Shown: positions 8,436-16,440 of the stretch, one piece after another
Layout: each line of letters opens with the position of its first letter
Numbering within the stretch: position 1 is the stretch's first letter
From: a virus
Length of the DNA: 64,000 nt
Strand: one strand, 5' to 3'
Virus record (IMG/VR): IMGVR_UViG_3300021440_000015
Span: 1 to 64,000 of that record
Translations under genes and position numbers: made by a program
The notes under the pieces: model-generated
What the model saw: the letters and a program-made list of their open reading frames with translations, nothing else
The model's database searches: none
What the model was told of the DNA's origin: nothing

Positions 8436-8996
8436 TTAAACCCATCTGGCAAAAGCAGGCAGAACCATATTTTCTAAAGCCAGTTCTTCTTTATCTAGTT
8501 TAGCGCCAGCAGACTTAGCTATTCTTTTAGCATTGATGGTTACGTTCTTATCAGTGAAGTTCTGTTCCCAATTCCATCCCCATTGTAACAAACCTTGCTT
8601 CTGAGCCAAGCGTCTATCTTTAAGATGCCCTTTGGTATCTGCTTTGATCTGAGCTTGATGTCTAGCTACAAAGCTTCTCCAGCGTTTGATCTGCCATTCA
8701 TCTTCTTCACCTAGTCTTCTACCTAGATAGTAATTACACATCCATTCAAAAAAACCATTAGGATCTGTCTTTATCCATCCGTTCTTTTTCCAAACTGATA
8801 AAGGTTGTCTTGATTTGACTCCGTACTTATTAACACTGGGGTCAGGCTCATCATCAGGACCTAGTACCTTATCACTTTTCTTCCAGTCAGCTGGTATGTC
8901 TTTCATGTTGTTGACATACTTACCTTCAAAGACGCCTAGTTCTAACATCTCTTTGGGTGTGTAGGAAGGACCAAAATCTATTTGCCAATCAACCAT
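8436..8996 (-). CDS. Conserved protein of 'GFFEWMCNYYLGRR' family, function unknown
   Basis: 186 residues. The centre 'DPNGFFEWMCNYYLGRRLGEEDEWQIKRWRSFVARHQAQ' resembles a widely spread hypothetical family (consensus GWFEWYCRYY.GRR....RQI.RW) found in bacteria, eukaryotes and viruses with no established activity, as far as I know. It is rich in aromatic and basic residues, so nucleic-acid binding is possible. Solitary gene on the minus strand between two plus-strand units. Confidence 0.6.
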   Translation of the reverse strand: MVDWQIDFGPSYTPKEMLELGVFEGKYVNNMKDIPADWKKSDKVLGPDDEPDPSVNKYGVKSRQPLSVWKKNGWIKTDPNGFFEWMCNYYLGRRLGEEDEWQIKRWRSFVARHQAQIKADTKGHLKDRRLAQKQGLLQWGWNWEQNFTDKNVTINAKRIAKSAGAKLDKEELALENMVLPAFARWV

Positions 8997-9051
8997 GTTG
9001 TAAAGTCCTTAAGGTTTATCGTCAAAAGATATCCAGGTTGACTAGATATCC

Positions 9052-9086
9052 TTATAAAGTATTTTGGTCACATATACTTCACTTGA
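9052..9086 (+). promoter_or_regulatory. Cassette promoter 2
   Basis: TTATAA (9052-9057), 15 nt, TATACT (9073-9078), then TCACTTGA. Matches the other cassette promoters. Confidence 0.75.
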
Positions 9087-9091
9087 CTATC

Positions 9092-9128
9092 GTTACAGTT
9101 TAATCGAAGCATCTTTCGAACTTGTGAC
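9092..9128 (+). promoter_or_regulatory. Structured leader of cassette 2
   Basis: Outer stem GTTACAGT (9092-9099) with ACTTGTGAC (9120-9128, one bulged T); inner stem TCGAA/TTCGA (9104-9108, 9115-9119) with loop GCATCT. The inner stem sequence differs from GTTAC/GTAAC in cassettes 1, 3 and 7 but pairing is kept. AAGGAGAT follows. Confidence 0.75.
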
Positions 9129-9141
9129 TAAGGAGATAGTA

Positions 9142-9783
9142 ATGGAACAGTTTTCCCTGACATTGGGTGTTGTGTTTTGTACGGTGGTTGCTTTGACCAC
9201 AGGCTGGTCCCTGTTCGGGGACCGGTTGAAGGAGAGTCAAGTGGTCAGGCTTGTCCTGACCATCTGCTGCACCACTTGGTGGTGCAAGACCGCCAAGCTC
9301 CCTAACGGGAGAAAAGTGAAGTGGGTCGAGATGCCAAATTGGTATTGGTTGACCACTATGGTAAGACATCCTGTAACAGGGAAAGTCTTTATGACGAACC
9401 TCACTGATATTGTTGGTAATTTTGGCGGTGGGATGACCATGTCGATCGGTAAGGTCGATTTGGTGCTGACCATGAAAGGTCTCTACAGCGAGGAGACCCT
9501 GAAGTTCATTACGGAGCATGAATTTGGTCACCTTAAGGGTCAACATATGTTCCGACTTGAAGATGCCGGATTGGCAAAATCAATTCAGCGTTTTGAGCTG
9601 GAAGCAGATGCTTATGCGGCATCTGTGGTTGGTTTCCAACAAGCGTATTACGCTTTGATGGAAATTCGTCAGGTAATGACGGATACTCTTCTGGATCATC
9701 CAGAAATTCTGGAATCCCTGGAAGAGCGGGTGTTGGCAATGCGTGAGAAGTTCAAAGCTTCTCAGCAGCCTGTGCTCTGCTGA
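9142..9783 (+). CDS. Membrane-anchored HExxH metalloprotease (M48-like)
   Basis: Start ATG 9142, behind AAGGAGATAG. 213 residues. A hydrophobic N-terminus (residues ~5-22) anchors it to the membrane. 'EHEFGHLKG' (HExxH at 126-130) and 'ELEADAYAA' (152-160) match the zinc ligands and downstream acid of M48/HtpX/BlaR-type peptidases. Shorter than most M48 enzymes. The DNA carries perfect hairpins, for example 9206-9223, 9243-9261, 9268-9286, 9478-9498 and 9744-9764. It could cleave a host membrane or regulatory protein early in infection (inference); target unknown. Confidence 0.75.
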   Translation: MEQFSLTLGVVFCTVVALTTGWSLFGDRLKESQVVRLVLTICCTTWWCKTAKLPNGRKVKWVEMPNWYWLTTMVRHPVTGKVFMTNLTDIVGNFGGGMTMSIGKVDLVLTMKGLYSEETLKFITEHEFGHLKGQHMFRLEDAGLAKSIQRFELEADAYAASVVGFQQAYYALMEIRQVMTDTLLDHPEILESLEERVLAMREKFKASQQPVLC

Positions 9784-9785
9784 TA

Positions 9786-9833
9786 AAAATAACACCCCAG
9801 CCCAAAAGGCCAGGGTGTTATTTTTTTTTTGTT
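9786..9833. terminator. Terminator of cassette 2, bidirectional
   Basis: Stem arms AAATAACACCC and GGGTGTTATTT around a GGCC-containing loop, then a run of T. The minus-strand helicase stop begins at its far end, and the same hairpin followed by TTTTT can end helicase transcription. Confidence 0.85.
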
Positions 9834-11864
9834 TAACTAGGTAGAAACAAAGATTCGTCTGTGTTGGTAGCTACTGACCTAAGCTTTCTAATTGGAATAT
9901 GTTGTATTTCGTTGATATCTTCAGGGATAGGCATGCCCTTAGGAAACTTCAAAATGAAATACTTATAGTCGTCGTTGATCACTGTAGGTAAACGATGTTT
10001 ACCACGCTGCACTGTCAAATAAGTTTCTCTGTTGTGTTTAACCAGATGGATGTAGATTTCTAAGTCTACTTCCTGATCTAGCTGCCTGCTTCCAGAGGTA
10101 TAGCCTTTCTCAGCCACTTCTTTCACAAACTGATCTTCTGCAACACCACCTCTTACCAAAGCTTTAGCCTCAGGAGAAAGTTGATGAGGCGTAACTACGA
10201 ATGTACCTCTCTTTTTGTCCAGTGGATTCGCTATTTTCCACCCGGTGCGCTTACACACCCGCCTATACTTTCATACAGGAACAGACCATATCTTCACCCT
10301 CTGTATAACAGTAGGGTGTTCTCCGCTTCGGATCGCTTGATCCTACACCTTGCTTAAGGGCTGGCCGTTGAACTTTCTCCAGTTTAAAGGAGCTTAGCTG
10401 CTGATTATCCAATTCTTATATTTTTCAAACTATCACGCTCATCGTTTCCGATCACGTTGTAGTATATAAGACTCTAAAGGACTTCCCAGCAATTCAAAGA
10501 AAAACATTAGAGCATCTCTACTCTAACGACCTGTAAATGTTTCCTTTTGTACAAGTTCCACCTGTATTCAAATACCGTGTAATTGTTCTTGCTTGAAGAC
10601 TAATTGATTTAGCTGCCTGTCTTATTGACTCAGCAACTATTTTAGTACCATCCGGCTTAACAATTAAAATTTTACTAAACGGTTTTGATCGTAACATTAG
10701 TTAAGTAGCGCAAAAGTTTCTTACTCGTCTGATCAGATCTCTCATGTCTGTACCGATAGGACCAGATGTAATACATCCTGTCGTAGGCACCATAGCTAAA
10801 TAATCCAGAAACAAACCTTCGATGCTGTAACCCTGGGCTTCCAGTTCAATAACTTTGCTACAGATGTTGCGATAAGACCATTGAGTAGGATCTACCCGCA
10901 TCATTTTAACATGGAAACCGGTTTGCTGCAACTCTTTCTTTACGTAAGACGCCATCTCCTCAACAGAGAGATCTTTCATACCTACGTATTCTCTTGTCTC
11001 GTTGTACTTAAGATACTGATACAAGAACTGAAGATTGTTTACAAGCTCATCCTCAAAAGAGATCCTCAACAATAAAGGTTTCTTACCCGGATCTATATTG
11101 TTAGGTTGGTTCAATCTAGCAATTTGGGCAAATAAAGAAAGATTGAAACCTGTCTTGTATTTATGCTGGAGTGCCGGAGTTATGATAAACTCAGCTGGAC
11201 GTATGCCACCCTGCAACATATCGTTAAGATCAGTCCAACCTGTCTTATAGATACGAGCACCTTCATTGTTCTGCTTGATAGCTGAGAACACTTCTCTCAA
11301 AGATTCATCACTACCCAGATCCACCTCACCCATCACAGCAGGATCTTTAGAGCTTGTGTTCAGCTGTAAAGGTTCTAGTTGACTAATGAGTTCAGCAATA
11401 TAACCGTTGATATCTTTGATGCTATCTCTTTTGTAACGAAAATCCATGCTGTACTTACTAAGCACCTCACCGATCTTGCGCTCTCTGAAATAGTTATTAA
11501 TTGTCTTTCTTGTGTTGACAATAGAACGTTTCAAATTACTTTCAGGAATATTATCCTGCAAACCAGACTGTATGACTTCAAATAAATTGGTGTCATACAT
11601 GCAGTTGTGCTTAATGGTTTGAATCAGAGCGTTTGTATCATATTCATGATCTGGTGGATAACCACACATTTCAAGAACGGTTGTTTTTAATCGAACGATG
11701 ATCTCTTTGTCTGTATTTACATTCAAGGTAGAGGCATCGTCAATGATCTTAATGCTCTCAAGCACAGTTCTTACCAAGTCAGAACTATTTTCTGTTTTCT
11801 GTTTCAGCTGACTTTCACGGAACAAAAGGGTAATGCTTTTAGCAAGCAAAAGTTTATCATCCAT
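9833..11864 (-). CDS. DnaB-like replicative helicase, split by a group I intron
   Basis: Exon 1 is 11864-10704 (387 residues), exon 2 10210-9833 (125 residues), joined to 512 residues. The RecA-like core shows 'ITPALQHKYKTGFNLSL' in the Walker A place (Lys-Thr kept, glycines lost), 'GLFLDYLAMVPTTG' as Walker B, then 'IRRVRNFCAT' joined to 'RGTFVVTPHQLS', the sensor Gln segment. The join gives the same length as E. coli DnaB across this region. It should unwind the replication fork with ATP. The long helical N-terminus (residues 1-190) is unfamiliar. The odd P-loop suggests either a divergent ATP site or reduced activity. Confidence 0.8.
10211..10703 (-). ncRNA. Group I intron in helicase gene
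   Basis: 493 nt on the minus strand. A 41-nt block (10366-10406) is identical to the core of the thymidylate synthase intron (6925-6965), followed by a matching 'GGATC..GCGATCCGAA' hairpin and 'AAGATATGGTCTG' (P7/J8-7 region). Like its relative it starts with TAAC, so an in-frame stop faces the 5' exon, and it ends in G (10211). It carries a small ORF near its 5' end. The exact 5' pairing (P1) is not resolved; the splice sites were chosen from protein continuity. Confidence 0.8.
10518..10697 (-). pseudogene. Homing endonuclease remnant in helicase intron (NUMOD1-like)
   Basis: 59 residues: 'ILIVKPDGTKIVAESIRQAAKSIS' followed by 'ARTITRYLNTGG...KGNIYRS' is the helix-turn-helix DNA-contact module (NUMOD1-like) normally at the C-terminus of HNH or GIY-YIG homing endonucleases. 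No nuclease domain precedes it inside the intron, so it is a leftover tail, or a small DNA-binding protein. It begins 6 nt inside the intron. Confidence 0.55.
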
Positions 11865-11947
11865 GGACTTCTCTTCTTATATAAGTGATTTGTTCAATCG
11901 AGGCATAACATAGTCTTAAGTGATAAAAAACTTCATCAAGGATAAAC

Positions 11948-12565
11948 ATGTTCAATTTTTTAAATGCACATATTCCTAATTCGCCTGACATTTTTTGTCC
12001 TATGCCTAAATGGGTCTACCAGACTTTAGTGCGCAATAAAATAAATGTTATGGAATTTAGAAACTACGGTAAAATCCGTAGTGTCTTATCACTCAACGAT
12101 TTAAGAGATTGGGCTTTATCGTTTGCAGCCTTTACTGATTTATCTAATACACACAGAGTAAATAATCTCTTTGGATATTCCGATAAAACAGATTTTGCAA
12201 AACATTTTACCAATCTCTCCAACGAACAGCTTAAAGAGCTGAAAATTTCTGTAATGCCGATAGTTGGTGCAGAAGAGAGTGTTAGTTATATTAAAAATCG
12301 TTTTACTTTGCCTGCGGACGAAGCGCCACACAAAGTCATCAGTTTAGATGGTGAAACGTCTTGTTATAATTTTGTAAACGATATCGATGTCGTTTATGTT
12401 ATCATTGATGAAGGTATTATAAATACCCTTCAAACTAAGCAAGGTGCTTTTGATTTTTCTAAAAAGTGCGTGCAACAGTTCTATTCTATGATGCCGCTGA
12501 GCGATGTTTCGTGTCTTGGCATTTATTCTGTTTACCTGAAAGAACTTCAAGGTAGTGTTTTGTGA
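11948..12565 (+). CDS. Hypothetical protein before capsid gene
   Basis: 205 residues, ATG after AAGGATAA. No known motif; a mixed alpha/beta sequence with a hydrophobic core around 'DVVYVIIDEGIINTL'. It stands 36 nt upstream of the major capsid gene on the same strand, so it may be co-transcribed with it; a capsid accessory role is only a guess from place. Confidence 0.5.
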   Translation: MFNFLNAHIPNSPDIFCPMPKWVYQTLVRNKINVMEFRNYGKIRSVLSLNDLRDWALSFAAFTDLSNTHRVNNLFGYSDKTDFAKHFTNLSNEQLKELKISVMPIVGAEESVSYIKNRFTLPADEAPHKVISLDGETSCYNFVNDIDVVYVIIDEGIINTLQTKQGAFDFSKKCVQQFYSMMPLSDVSCLGIYSVYLKELQGSVL

Positions 12566-12601
12566 CTTTCTCTTTCTCTGAAACCAACTAAGGAACTCGA
12601 A

Positions 12602-14743
12602 ATGAAATTTGGTAAATCCACGGGTCAGCAAAAAACCCAAGTTCAGCAACTACTGGTGCATCTGCGTAACACCGTCGAAGGTGGTCGCATGGTTACTCCT
12701 GAGTCTACCAAGACCATGTTTGCCCTGGAGTCTGCACAAGACTTCCAATTGGCTGAACTGAACAATGTACATGAAGGTCTGAGCACCGCTATCGAATCGA
12801 TCGTGGCTGACCTGGGTCTGGGTTATAAACTCACTCCTGCTCAAATCACTGCCGGTTCTATCGGCGGCATGATCGCTGCTGACCCACGTCATCTGCTGAG
12901 CCGTAAAACCATCTCTAGCCCTGTGGCTATGGAAGGTGCTGTGGTTGTGCAAACTATGGGTGCTGCTGAAGGTATGTCTGAGCGTGCATTCGGTCTGGAA
13001 GCCTATGACGAGCGCGAGAACCGCAACGCTTCGATCTACTCGATCGCTTACAACATGCAGTCTGCTCGTCAAGACGAGTTCGGCGAAACCTTCTTCCCTA
13101 CTCTGGTTCTGACTCCTGACCAAGTTGGTTTTGGCGTGACCGTGGATCTGATGACTGTGTTTGATGCAACTCAACACAACATCGACGGTGCATTCCGTGA
13201 CTTTGGTAAGAAGAACATCATCCGTGCTGTGGCCGATGCTTCGATCCTGAAGAAAGAACAGACCCGCGTGATTCCAGCTGTGCGTCCTCAAAACGCCGCT
13301 CAGTTCGTGGATCCTGCTGTCGTAGCTCCTGCTGCTGTGATCGTCGAAGGTCAATCTATCACTACCGCTCCTCTGAAGATCGGTAAAGAACTGAACCTGA
13401 TCGCCGTGGGTCAAACCGATGCTCTGCTGGCCACTGGCGTGATGGACAACACCGACACTCTAGACACCTTCTTGAACCTCAAGAACGTCTATGTCAAGTT
13501 CGGTGCTGACGTTCTGCGTTTCAATGTGTCGAACCTGCCTTTGGCTAACTTCACATACAGCACGCAAAACAACTATCGCGTGATGACTCTGAACTTCGAA
13601 ACCACGAGTGTTCTGATCAACCGTGATACCAAGCAAGCTGACGGTTCCGCTCTGGTGGATCTGGCTGGTGTGGTCGCTGGTAACCTGATTGCTCGCGTTG
13701 AGCTGAAGTTGACTGGTTCTGTGAACATTGAAACCGGTAAGACTTCTATCTACGGTAACGCTGTGCAGACTCACGTCATTCTGGACTCTACTGGTCAACA
13801 ATTGGATCAAGCTGTTGCTCCTGCCGCTCCTGTGGTAGCTGTGGTCAACGCTGGTACCATCGAAGGTTACGACCTGACTGCTTTCTACACGAACATGAAT
13901 CGTCGTCAACGCGGTCAGTTGATCGACGTGACCAAGTTCACGCAACTGTACGCTGTGCCATTGCGTTCGCCTATCTCTGCTATGCACCCTGCTGTGGTCG
14001 ACGCTTCTGTCGACGCTACCGACGTGCAAGCTCTGATCAGCGCTACTCGTATCCGCGTGTCTAACGAAGCAGTTTCTGCTCTGATCGACGCTGCTGGTAC
14101 TTTGGCTCAGTATGTAGATGCTGCTGACGTGTTGGGTGAAGGTCCTGACGTGTTGGGCGTGGGTCGTTTCTTTGTGCGTCCTACCTACTTCCAGGAAACT
14201 CTGGATATGGCGACCATGGTGGACTCCATCAAGTCGTTCGAACGCGCTCAAGACATGCAAGCTGCTCTGGTGAACAAGCTGCGTGATTACGCTTACCGCA
14301 TGTATCGTGACTCTGAGTACAAAGCTGCTGCTGACGCTCTGAGTGGTGGTATCTCTGCTGTGCCAGTTGTGATTATCGGTACAGATCCAGTGCTGGCTCG
14401 TTACCTGAACGTGTCTGGTGATCTGCGTACGTTGGGTGGTGAGTTTGATGTTCGCATCGTCTCTACGCTTGACAGCCGTGTTGCCGGTAAGATCTTCATG
14501 ACCTTCGGTGTGTTCAACGAGCAGCGTAACACTGCTCCTAACCCATTGAACTTCGGTAACATGATCTGGGGTCCTGAGTTGGTGATGACTGCTAATCTGA
14601 GCCGTGGTAACACCTACAGCAAAGAGACCGTGGTGCAGCCACGTTATGCATTCGTGACACACCTGCCTATCATGACGACCTTCGTTGTGAACAACGTACC
14701 TGCTGTACTTAACAAAATCCCGGTGAATTTTCATCAGATCTAA
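12602..14743 (+). CDS. Major capsid protein, phiKZ type
   Basis: 713 residues, strong ribosome site AAGGAACTCGAA. Content and size fit the giant-phage capsid family of phiKZ gp120: 'YSIAYNMQSARQDEFGETFF', 'LTPDQVGFGVTVDLMTVFD', and a C-terminal 'FVTHLPIMTTFVVNNVPAVL'. The N-terminal ~130 residues are helical and charged like a propeptide; 'FGLE-AYDE' at residues 130-137 fits the G/A/S-x-E cut rule of giant-phage prohead proteases, which would leave ~580 residues (inference). Codon use is more GC-rich and regular than in neighbours, typical of a very highly expressed gene. Followed by a strong terminator. Confidence 0.85.
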   Translation: MKFGKSTGQQKTQVQQLLVHLRNTVEGGRMVTPESTKTMFALESAQDFQLAELNNVHEGLSTAIESIVADLGLGYKLTPAQITAGSIGGMIAADPRHLLSRKTISSPVAMEGAVVVQTMGAAEGMSERAFGLEAYDERENRNASIYSIAYNMQSARQDEFGETFFPTLVLTPDQVGFGVTVDLMTVFDATQHNIDGAFRDFGKKNIIRAVADASILKKEQTRVIPAVRPQNAAQFVDPAVVAPAAVIVEGQSITTAPLKIGKELNLIAVGQTDALLATGVMDNTDTLDTFLNLKNVYVKFGADVLRFNVSNLPLANFTYSTQNNYRVMTLNFETTSVLINRDTKQADGSALVDLAGVVAGNLIARVELKLTGSVNIETGKTSIYGNAVQTHVILDSTGQQLDQAVAPAAPVVAVVNAGTIEGYDLTAFYTNMNRRQRGQLIDVTKFTQLYAVPLRSPISAMHPAVVDASVDATDVQALISATRIRVSNEAVSALIDAAGTLAQYVDAADVLGEGPDVLGVGRFFVRPTYFQETLDMATMVDSIKSFERAQDMQAALVNKLRDYAYRMYRDSEYKAAADALSGGISAVPVVIIGTDPVLARYLNVSGDLRTLGGEFDVRIVSTLDSRVAGKIFMTFGVFNEQRNTAPNPLNFGNMIWGPELVMTANLSRGNTYSKETVVQPRYAFVTHLPIMTTFVVNNVPAVLNKIPVNFHQI

Positions 14744-14745
14744 CT

Positions 14746-14829
14746 AGATTTGCATTAATATTCCGTAATGGAATGGAAGGACCCTTCCGGGGGTCCTTCC
14801 TTTTCCTTATTTTTTATTAATGCAAATCT
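14746..14829 (+). promoter_or_regulatory. Long-range inverted repeat enclosing capsid terminator
   Basis: AGATTTGCATTAATA (14746-14760) is the exact reverse complement of 14815-14829, which abuts the ATG of the homing endonuclease (14830). In read-through RNA from the capsid gene the pair would enclose the terminator hairpin and bury the region just before the endonuclease start, as known for translational silencing of some T4 homing endonucleases. Confidence 0.7.
14775..14804 (+). terminator. Capsid gene terminator
   Basis: 10-bp stem (arm GGAAGGACCC), loop TTCCGG, then TTTTCC. The stem and loop are shared with the terminator behind the homing endonuclease (15758-15792). Confidence 0.9.
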
Positions 14830-15726
14830 ATGTCACACCTCAATATACGCGATTATCGAATAGTAGAAGATATACCAATGACAAAGGCTCCGCATGAGGG
14901 ACCAGCTGCTTATATACTTTATAGCACTTTGACCCCTTTGTATTACATTGGTTCTACTAACAATCTTAAAAAGAGATTATATTCTCACAGTTCTGCCTTT
15001 AGAACCGGTTCGGATAAAGACAGTAAGTATTTAAAATTATTCAAAGATAGCCAGGGTGATATTCTTGTAAGATATTTTAAATGCATAGACAGAGAACACG
15101 CTTATCGAAAAGAACAAGAATATATAGATATATGTATTGAAGATGTGAATTGTTGTAATAAAGCCGTCACGACACCAGTCTTTGAAACACTAAGAATAAA
15201 TATTTTAAGACCCAGACACACTGATGAGACTAAAGCTAAAATGTCAGCTTCTATAGCAGCTGCGTACGCCGCTAATCCCAGAAGCCAAGAGACAGTAGCT
15301 AAATGGCGGGAAAGTGTTAAAGATTATACACCCACAGAAGAAACAAAAGCTAAGTGGAGAGCGGCCTCTGATAGAAGACGTGGTATTAAACGCGATCCTG
15401 AAATAGGTAAGAAAATATCCATAGCCAGAATGGGAATAGAATTCTCTGATGAGCATAAGGAAAAGCTTAGTAAAGCTAGGTACTTTCCTGTTACTGTGCA
15501 TGGTGTTACTTATAGTAATAGATCAGAAGCTATGCGTAAATTAGGATTGAGTAAAGGTCAGCTTAATAATGCCATGGGTTTAACGCAAAAACAAACAATA
15601 AAAATTAGCATAAATGACACTGTGTTTGAAACAATTAATGATGCTGTGAGAACATTAGGTTTGTCGAAAGGTCAAATACGCAGAAGACTCGACGACCCTC
15701 GTTTTACCAAATATAAATATGTTTGA
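14830..15726 (+). CDS. GIY-YIG homing endonuclease, free-standing
   Basis: 298 residues. GIY-YIG nuclease domain at residues ~26-110 ('AAYILYSTLTPLYYIGSTNNLKKRLYSH', catalytic Arg in KKRL, Glu in 'YRKEQEYID'). A NUMOD3-like 'RHTDETKAKMSASIAAAY' module and two C-terminal NUMOD1-like helix-turn-helix units ('RSEAMRKLGLSKGQLNNAM', 'INDAVRTLGLSKGQIRRRL') provide DNA recognition. AT-rich relative to the capsid gene. It is bracketed by two near-identical terminators, as if it had been inserted there. It may cut a capsid-gene region or cognate intron-less alleles. Confidence 0.9.
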   Translation: MSHLNIRDYRIVEDIPMTKAPHEGPAAYILYSTLTPLYYIGSTNNLKKRLYSHSSAFRTGSDKDSKYLKLFKDSQGDILVRYFKCIDREHAYRKEQEYIDICIEDVNCCNKAVTTPVFETLRINILRPRHTDETKAKMSASIAAAYAANPRSQETVAKWRESVKDYTPTEETKAKWRAASDRRRGIKRDPEIGKKISIARMGIEFSDEHKEKLSKARYFPVTVHGVTYSNRSEAMRKLGLSKGQLNNAMGLTQKQTIKISINDTVFETINDAVRTLGLSKGQIRRRLDDPRFTKYKYV

Positions 15727-15757
15727 GTTTAAATAGTAGTAATATTGCCCCTAACAG

Positions 15758-15792
15758 AAGAAAAGGACCCTTCCGGGGGTCCTTTTCTTTTT
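15758..15792 (+). terminator. Terminator behind homing endonuclease
   Basis: 13-bp stem (arm AAGAAAAGGACCC), loop TTCCGG, followed by TTTTTT. The GGACCC core and loop copy the capsid terminator. Confidence 0.9.
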
Positions 15793-15856
15793 TCCTTTTT
15801 TATTTAGACTAAGGGTATATAGATTAGTCGTCTCAATTCATCCTTAGTAAAATATT

Positions 15857-16303
15857 ATGCAAATCCTTAAATCCCACGGTCTTAACTTGATGGCTTTTAA
15901 CAATCTGTTTCAAGCTTCTGTTAAGAATATCGATCAGATGTCTATCTCTATCTCTTACGATGACAAACAGCCTGTGTCTGTAGGTATGATGAGAAGCATC
16001 AAAGTTAACTCAGCTGAACATAAGTTTCTGAAGCGTAAGAATATCTACAGTATCGTCACAGCCAACGTTACCAGCGATGTCTTTACTATTATCGTTAGGG
16101 ATAAAGAACAAAGGATCTTTATCTATAAGAAACTGAAGACTCAGTTTAAGAATATGTTAACAGCTTTTGAGAGTGCTTTGTATGAGCATATCACTAAGCC
16201 TTGTGAACCTATCGATCTGAAAGTTACTAAGATCACACCTAAGGTACCTGAGGTATCTAAACAAGATGAAACTTTGATATATGACTTTCCGACAGAATCT
16301 TAA
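15857..16303 (+). CDS. Hypothetical protein
   Basis: 148 residues, no recognised motif. Beta-rich centre ('VTANVTSDVFTIIVRDKEQRIFIYKKL') and a Pro/Lys C-terminus. Single gene between the homing endonuclease and the nrd operon, with its own terminator. Confidence 0.5.
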   Translation: MQILKSHGLNLMAFNNLFQASVKNIDQMSISISYDDKQPVSVGMMRSIKVNSAEHKFLKRKNIYSIVTANVTSDVFTIIVRDKEQRIFIYKKLKTQFKNMLTAFESALYEHITKPCEPIDLKVTKITPKVPEVSKQDETLIYDFPTES

Positions 16304-16305
16304 TT

Positions 16306-16341
16306 AAAGATACAAGGAATGTCACTGGTATCTTTTTTTTT
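16306..16341 (+). terminator. Terminator
   Basis: 8-bp stem AAAGATAC/GTATCTTT with a 14-nt loop followed by a long T run. Confidence 0.75.
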
Positions 16342-16440
16342 TTGCCTAGAATATCTAAATAACTAGCAGACTTATAGTTTGGCTCAGTACAAAATACTTA
16401 GAGAAAACTAACAGATTTAACCCTAATAAGGAAGTCACTC

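Noticed and set aside
9064-9141. Upstream in-frame start codons of cassette genes (also 21093 and 62637)
   Set aside because: They lie in the promoter and leader; the ATG behind AAGGAGATA is used consistently in all seven cassettes.
9833-10258. Stand-alone 141-residue minus-strand gene
   Set aside because: The segment from 10210 down is exon 2 of the helicase; the first residues before it come from intron sequence.
12650-13414. 254-residue antisense ORF inside the capsid gene
   Set aside because: Same codon-bias shadow as above.
13460-14734. 424-residue antisense ORF inside the capsid gene
   Set aside because: Open only because of the biased codon use of the highly expressed capsid gene; composition rich in His/Ser/Thr and no ribosome site.
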